From Elusimicrobiota bacterium (GTDB lineage Bacteria > Elusimicrobiota > Elusimicrobia > 2-01-FULL-59-12 > JACPXA01), in contig JACPXA010000030.1 in NCBI GenBank assembly GCA_016196785.1, positions 1-9,311 on the forward strand: DNA of 9,311 nucleotides, given 5' to 3'. Positions 5,773 through 9,311 of the stretch are shown here, one piece after another. Every line of letters starts with the position of its first letter. Within the stretch, counting starts at the first letter, position 1. The notes beneath the pieces were generated by a model. That model was not told the origin of the DNA. It worked only from the letters and a program-made list of their open reading frames with translations, and did not search any database. Position numbers and translations under genes: made by a program.

Positions 5773-5801
5773 AATCTACTTTTTCCTCCGTGGGGTGTCA
5801 A
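5773..5801 (-). promoter_or_regulatory. sigma-70-type promoter for tRNA-Glu and the downstream gene cluster
   Basis: On the minus strand, TTGACA (5796-5801) is a perfect -35 box. A 17-nt spacer leads to TAGATT (5773-5778), a 4-of-6 match to the -10 consensus. Only 7 nt separate the -10 box from the first base of the tRNA, so transcription would start at or next to the mature 5' end. Because no terminator is visible after the tRNA, it may also drive the PLD-GYD-HAD-debranching-tautomerase cluster. The -35 box is 17 nt from the end of structured repeat copy 2. Confidence 0.75.
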
Positions 5802-5818
5802 GGATTGGGAAAACGTGT

Positions 5819-6013
5819 GAAGCAAGAAATCGTTGAGGGGGGAGAGCCGGGGGAGGTGGCGAAGTGAGCCTAAGCGGCCTCCGTAGAAACTCAGTGAGCG
5901 CAGGGCGCGCATGCGCCCGAGCACACTAGAGTTTCGAGGAGGGCCAGAAGCGTAGCGAACGTAGCCACACCCCCGGTTCTCCCCCCCCTTACCCCTAAAA
6001 GATTTCCTGCTTC
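5819..6013 (-). repeat. structured repeat with terminal inverted repeats, copy 2
   Basis: This 195-bp unit is the second copy of the element at 1463-1654. The two align without gaps from the left end to the right-arm pyrimidine run, where this copy is 3 nt longer. The central part differs at only about a dozen positions. The termini GAAGCAAGAAATC and GATTTCCTGCTTC are inverted repeats, with inner arms reaching GGTGGC/GCCACACC. The central hairpin is better paired here than in copy 1: GAAACTC/GAGTTTC (5886-5892, 5929-5935, one bulged A) and AGTG/CACT, capped by GGGCGC-GCAT-GCGCCC (5903-5918). The third hairpin, GCGT-AGCGA-ACGT (5950-5962), keeps pairing through a G-T wobble. It begins 5 nt past the YihY stop codon in the transcribed direction. 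A short direct repeat, AACGT (5812-5816 and 6015-6019), flanks it, too short to be convincing as a target duplication. Confidence 0.85.
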
Positions 6014-6018
6014 CAACG

Positions 6019-7368
6019 TTATCGAGATGGCAACCGAGCCAGGAGATCCCGCAGGGTCATGGGACCGAGCGTTTGCTGAAGCGCGGCTTGTTTGCGTTGC
6101 AATACCTCGTGGACCATCGCCTCTTCGGGAGCACGCCCTTCGCCATCCCCCGCGGTGGCTTCCCTTCCATGAGCCCCTCGGAGGATCTCAAACGCCTGGA
6201 TTCGCGAGAGATCCTTAGCAGGCAGATAGCTGAGCCGCTGATCGTCGGTGAGTACGAGAAGTCCTTGGCTCGCTAGGGCCTCAAGGACGTTGTGGACAAA
6301 CATCGTTGGGAGGGAGAGGCGCTGAGCGATGGCGTGGACTGTCCACGGGGGTTCACCTTCCCGGAACCGTTGACCGATGGCAAGCATCGCTCGGAGCGCC
6401 GTCCGCTCACGGAGATCCGCACCGGCGAGCGTGCCGGCAAGAGGATAATAGCTCTGCCGATGTTGATGGGCAAAGGCTGCTTCGGCGCCGAGCAAGACCA
6501 CCACCCAACTTAAATAGATCCAACCTAACAGCAGCGGAAGCTGGGCCATCGCGCCATAGATGGCGTTAGCCTGCGTCAAATTGGACTGGAAACGAATGTA
6601 CCACCACTGGGCCAGTTGCCACAGTGTCCCCCCGATGACCCCTCCGAACGCCGCCGAAGCTGGACGGATGCGAGTGTTCGGAAGGAAGAGGTAGACAAAG
6701 GCAAAGAGCATCCAGATGATCACGTAGGGAGCCAACTGGGAAATGGTGGGAAAACGCCCGAGCCCATACTTAAGCCACTGACCGACGACTCCCCATCGTT
6801 CGATGGTTTCCACCGCCGCAACCGCCCGCACCTGGAGCGAGGTGGTCACGCTCAACGCCGCGAGGAGAAAGAGGGGAGCCACGATGACAACACTCAGATA
6901 ATCAATCCACCGACGAAGCCAGTGCCTGACCTGCGTGACCCCCCAGATCGCATTAAAGGCGGCTTCGACCGTCGTCAGGGTCGCCACCAACGTGAGCGCA
7001 AGTCCTCCCAGCCCCAGGTACCCTAAGGTCGTTACGTTGGTCTGTTGGATGTATTGCAGAATTCGTATCACCAAGTCCTGGGAACCGACCGCCACGTTTT
7101 CTAAAACACGGGCTTCAATCAGGGAAGGGACCCCTAACCCCTTCAACACAGCAAAGATGACAGCCAAACAAGGCACAAGCGCCAAGAGGGTGGTATACGT
7201 CAAGGCGGAGGCGCGTAACGTTACTTGATCGCTATTGAACTTCCGCCAGAGGATGAACGCTAAGCGCACACACCCCACGCAGAACCTGGCGATCCAGTCC
7301 GGTCGTTCAGCCGCCGGCCCCCAGGCGTAGCCCTCAACCCACCGCTCCAGTCTTTCTAGGAAATCCAT
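6019..7368 (-). CDS. YihY/BrkB-family inner-membrane protein with C-terminal winged-helix-like extension
   Basis: The 449-residue protein belongs to the YihY/virulence-factor BrkB family (formerly called ribonuclease BN in error; role still unclear). The membrane part shows about six segments (roughly 55-75, 115-135, 155-178, 212-230, 240-256, 275-297). Family landmarks are RASALTYTTLLALVPCLAV (52-70), WGVTQVRHWLRRWIDYLSV (142-160) and the conserved QLAQWWYIRFQSN..YGAMAQLPLLLGWIYLSW (251-288). Residues about 320-449 are soluble. WTVHAIAQRLSLPTMFVHNV (342-361) followed by LASQGLLVLTDDQRLSYLP looks like a winged-helix fold, found in a subset of the family, possibly regulatory. Only a weak ribosome-binding site precedes the ATG; rmuC ends 19 nt upstream, so they are probably co-transcribed. 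Confidence 0.9.
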   Translation of the reverse strand: MDFLERLERWVEGYAWGPAAERPDWIARFCVGCVRLAFILWRKFNSDQVTLRASALTYTTLLALVPCLAVIFAVLKGLGVPSLIEARVLENVAVGSQDLVIRILQYIQQTNVTTLGYLGLGGLALTLVATLTTVEAAFNAIWGVTQVRHWLRRWIDYLSVVIVAPLFLLAALSVTTSLQVRAVAAVETIERWGVVGQWLKYGLGRFPTISQLAPYVIIWMLFAFVYLFLPNTRIRPASAAFGGVIGGTLWQLAQWWYIRFQSNLTQANAIYGAMAQLPLLLGWIYLSWVVVLLGAEAAFAHQHRQSYYPLAGTLAGADLRERTALRAMLAIGQRFREGEPPWTVHAIAQRLSLPTMFVHNVLEALASQGLLVLTDDQRLSYLPAKDLSRIQAFEILRGAHGREATAGDGEGRAPEEAMVHEVLQRKQAALQQTLGPMTLRDLLARLPSR

Positions 7369-7387
7369 CTCGAATAGTTCTCAGTCG

Positions 7388-8530
7388 TCATTCCCGCGTA
7401 GCCTGTCCCCGAAGGGTGGAATCGGGGAGCGGGAATCCAGGGACTAGGTCCGTGGGAACTGGGAGGGCAGGTGGGGTTACTGCCTCCTCGCTTTGGAGAA
7501 GTTTTTCACCGAGACGTTCTAAACGACGGTCGGCGTCATCGAATTTCCCCTTGGCGTTGGTCAGGTGTTTCCCCACGAGTTGAAAGTCCTCCTGGAAGCG
7601 GGTGAAGTCCCCCCGTAGGCGGGCGAGGTGCTGGATGATCTCCTGCGCGCTCTTCTCGATGCGTAACCCCTTGAGCCCCAGGACGATCGCTTGCAGATAG
7701 GTATAGAAGGAATTGGGGGAGACCGGAATGACACGGCGCTCCAAGGCGTATGCCGACAGGGTTTTCTCATCGCTGGACTCATCCTTGATGATCATTTCGT
7801 AATAGACGTTCTCAGCGGGGATGTACATCAACGCGAAATCGAAGGTGCCTTCATCGGGCAAGATGTATTTGCTGGCGATCGAGTCAATGTGTTTCTTCAC
7901 ATCAGTGATAAATCGCCGTCGTCCCATCTTCCGTTCTTCCTCAGAGGACCCCTCGGTCACTCGGCGAAAGTTCTCCAAGGGGAACTTGCTGTCCACCGGC
8001 ACCAACAACCCTCCGACCAGATGGATCACTGCATCCACCACTTCGCCGTTCTTAAACTGATGCTGGATGGTGAAGTGTCGGGCGGGCAAGAGCTGGGCCA
8101 AGAGGTCCCCCAAGAATAGCTCGCCCAAGGTCCCGCGCAGTTTGGGCGCCCGCAGGATCTCTTGCAGGCTGGCGATGTCTTTTCCCACTTCAAACACCTG
8201 TTGGGTAGCCTGGGTGAGCGACCCGAGACTGCGTTGTACTTCCCCAACGACTCGGGCAGCGTTATCGAGCCGCTGTCCCACCGCTTGTTGGGACTGAAGC
8301 ATCTGGGTGTGGAGATTGGCCAACTGGGTTTCGATGAGTTGGGCGTTGCTCGCGAGGCTTTGTTGAACCTGACTGCGAAGCGTTTCGACTTCTTTCTGTA
8401 GAAGAACGGCCGCCTCGCTGGGCTGCTGCGCGCTCCGCAAGAGCTCGCGCGTCTGGCGATACTGCCAGACCAGCCACACTAATAACGCCAAGAACGCTAC
8501 CGCAACCGTCCACACCAAGAATTCAATCAT
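7388..8530 (-). CDS. rmuC: DNA recombination protein RmuC
   Basis: The 380-residue protein has the RmuC layout. One N-terminal membrane helix (about 4-23) is followed by a long coiled coil (about 40-128) rich in Gln, Leu and Glu. The RmuC domain (about 130-320) carries RGTLGELFLGDLL (132-144), VDAVIHL (165-171), PVDSKFPLENF (178-188) and DFALMYIPAENVYYE (231-245). Asp166 and Asp180-x-Lys182 fit the predicted PD-(D/E)XK-type nuclease core. In Escherichia coli, loss of rmuC raises inversion at short inverted repeats; the biochemical activity is not established. The tail beyond 345 is Pro-rich and low complexity. The ATG overlaps the stop codon of the upstream nuclease gene (ATGA) and lacks a good ribosome-binding site, so coupling is likely. 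Confidence 0.95.
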   Translation of the reverse strand: MIEFLVWTVAVAFLALLVWLVWQYRQTRELLRSAQQPSEAAVLLQKEVETLRSQVQQSLASNAQLIETQLANLHTQMLQSQQAVGQRLDNAARVVGEVQRSLGSLTQATQQVFEVGKDIASLQEILRAPKLRGTLGELFLGDLLAQLLPARHFTIQHQFKNGEVVDAVIHLVGGLLVPVDSKFPLENFRRVTEGSSEEERKMGRRRFITDVKKHIDSIASKYILPDEGTFDFALMYIPAENVYYEMIIKDESSDEKTLSAYALERRVIPVSPNSFYTYLQAIVLGLKGLRIEKSAQEIIQHLARLRGDFTRFQEDFQLVGKHLTNAKGKFDDADRRLERLGEKLLQSEEAVTPPALPVPTDLVPGFPLPDSTLRGQATRE

Positions 8531-9306
8531 AGAGTGAGGGCAGCGGGGCAGATGTTTTGGTAGGCGCAGTAGGTACAGGTGAAGTAGCTGGGTTTGGCCG
8601 GAAACTGTCGGGTGCGGATCGCCGCATCCGCCTCATGGACCTGCGCCTTGGCCTTTTCGAGGTGTCGGGGTCCAGGCTCCCAATGCCCAATGAGCCCTGG
8701 TTCGAGAAAATGGAGTTCAACCGCGTCCGGCAGCCGGCCGTATTTGGCCTGGTAGCCGAGCGCGTAAATCAGGAGTTGGAGGCTCTCTTTCACCCGGCGA
8801 TCCGCGTCCTCCTGCTTGCGGACAGTGTCCGAGGTTTTAAAATCCACAATCGTCACCTCGCTGTCCCGTTCAACCACGCAGTCCCACCGGCCGATCACTT
8901 GGACCTGGTCCAATCGCAACCGGAACTCCTCCTCCGCTGATTGGGGGACAAACCCCTCTGCTTCTTTGGCCTGCAGGTACCGACGGAGCGTCTCCTGTCC
9001 CTGGCGAAACCGCTGCTCCTCATGCTCCCTCGAGACAAACCCTTCGCTGATCCAATGATCCTTAAATGCCTGCAACAACTCCGCCTCCGTCATCGTCTGG
9101 CCGCTGAGCTTCCGTTGATGATAGGCCTTGAGCGCCTCATGGATGGCGTTCCCATACACCGCGGCGTGGTGCCGTAACACGGGGACCCGGAGGATGTGCA
9201 CAAACTTGTATTTCAGGGGACAGGTCAAATAATCATCAATGGCGGTCGCCTTCAGGGTGAGGAGTTCGCTGGCGGGGATGGGAGTGAGGGCAGTGTCAGT
9301 GGTCAT
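8527..9306 (-). CDS. PD-(D/E)XK nuclease with Fe-S cysteines (RecB/Cas4-like); possibly the C-terminus of a larger helicase-nuclease
   Basis: From the ATG at 9306 the product has 259 residues and the order of a RecB-type nuclease domain (PF12705). IDDYLTCPLKYKF (23-35) holds the first cysteine, Cys29. GNAIHEAL gives His56. GRWD places Asp142, VDFKT gives Asp155-x-Lys157, and QLLIY is the QxxxY motif (Gln177, Tyr181). Cys244, Cys247 and Cys253 complete a four-cysteine set that, as in AddB and Cas4, would bind a 4Fe-4S cluster. It probably cuts single-stranded or processed DNA in repair. The frame has no stop codon between 9306 and the window edge at 9311. In many bacteria this type of domain forms the C-terminus of UvrD/PcrA-like helicases, so the true start may lie outside. 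It overlaps rmuC by 4 nt. No cas genes or CRISPR array are present, so Cas4 itself is unlikely. Confidence 0.88.
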   Translation of the reverse strand: MTTDTALTPIPASELLTLKATAIDDYLTCPLKYKFVHILRVPVLRHHAAVYGNAIHEALKAYHQRKLSGQTMTEAELLQAFKDHWISEGFVSREHEEQRFRQGQETLRRYLQAKEAEGFVPQSAEEEFRLRLDQVQVIGRWDCVVERDSEVTIVDFKTSDTVRKQEDADRRVKESLQLLIYALGYQAKYGRLPDAVELHFLEPGLIGHWEPGPRHLEKAKAQVHEADAAIRTRQFPAKPSYFTCTYCAYQNICPAALTL

Positions 9307-9311
9307 CGAAG

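Noticed and set aside
5819..6013. CRISPR array or tandem repeat
   Set aside because: There are only two dispersed copies about 4.3 kb apart, each about 195 bp, with no spacer-repeat periodicity.
5195..7600. Repeated CCTCCTGGAAGCG near 5195 and 7590
   Set aside because: Both occurrences encode similar Phe-Gln-Glu stretches in unrelated genes (PLD and RmuC); a coding coincidence.
8527..9306. Cas4 of a CRISPR system
   Set aside because: The motifs match the RecB/Cas4 fold in general, but no cas1, cas2 or array is present, and the neighbours are rmuC and yihY.

Overview
The window reads as a GC-rich, tightly packed bacterial chromosome segment. Every gene I can support lies on the minus strand, so transcription runs from high to low coordinates. 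The secretin and the Tad-type pilin genes point to a Gram-negative (diderm) cell. The gene mix would fit an environmental lineage such as Nitrospirota or Methylomirabilota, but that is a loose inference. Nothing here (no rRNA or marker gene) settles the taxon.

In transcription order: (1) A PD-(D/E)XK nuclease with an iron-sulfur cysteine set (8527-9306, frame still open at the window edge) overlaps rmuC by 4 nt, and a YihY-family membrane protein follows. This looks like a DNA-repair pair plus an envelope gene. (2) A roughly 195-bp structured repeat (copy 2, 5819-6013) begins 5 nt after the YihY stop codon. (3) A clear sigma-70-type promoter, with TTGACA, a 17-nt spacer and TAGATT, sits just upstream of a tRNA-Glu(CTC) gene. 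With no visible terminator, the tRNA runs into a five-gene cluster: membrane-anchored phospholipase D-like protein, GYD-domain protein, HAD phosphatase, glycogen-debranching-type amylo-alpha-1,6-glucosidase, and a 4-oxalocrotonate-tautomerase-like enzyme. Several junctions have very short gaps, with ribosome-binding sites placed over or next to the preceding stop codon. (4) A second copy of the structured repeat (copy 1, 1463-1654) follows the tautomerase gene. It is flanked by identical 10-bp direct repeats. (5) A small Tad/Flp-type pilus cluster closes the window: Flp pilin, a very short secretin, and a TadE-like pseudopilin.

The most interesting part is the repeat. Its two copies are about 4.3 kb apart, in the same orientation, each just 3' of a stop codon. 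Each has long near-perfect terminal inverted repeats and a conserved core that can fold into three hairpins. One core base pair differs between the copies in a compensatory way (G-C against A-T). One copy has what looks like a 10-bp target-site duplication. This suggests a small non-autonomous mobile element (MITE or REP-like) that is also under selection for structure when transcribed. Other points of note are a secretin without room for N-domains, a tRNA apparently leading a protein operon, and a tautomerase with Trp where two classic 4-OT active-site residues would be.
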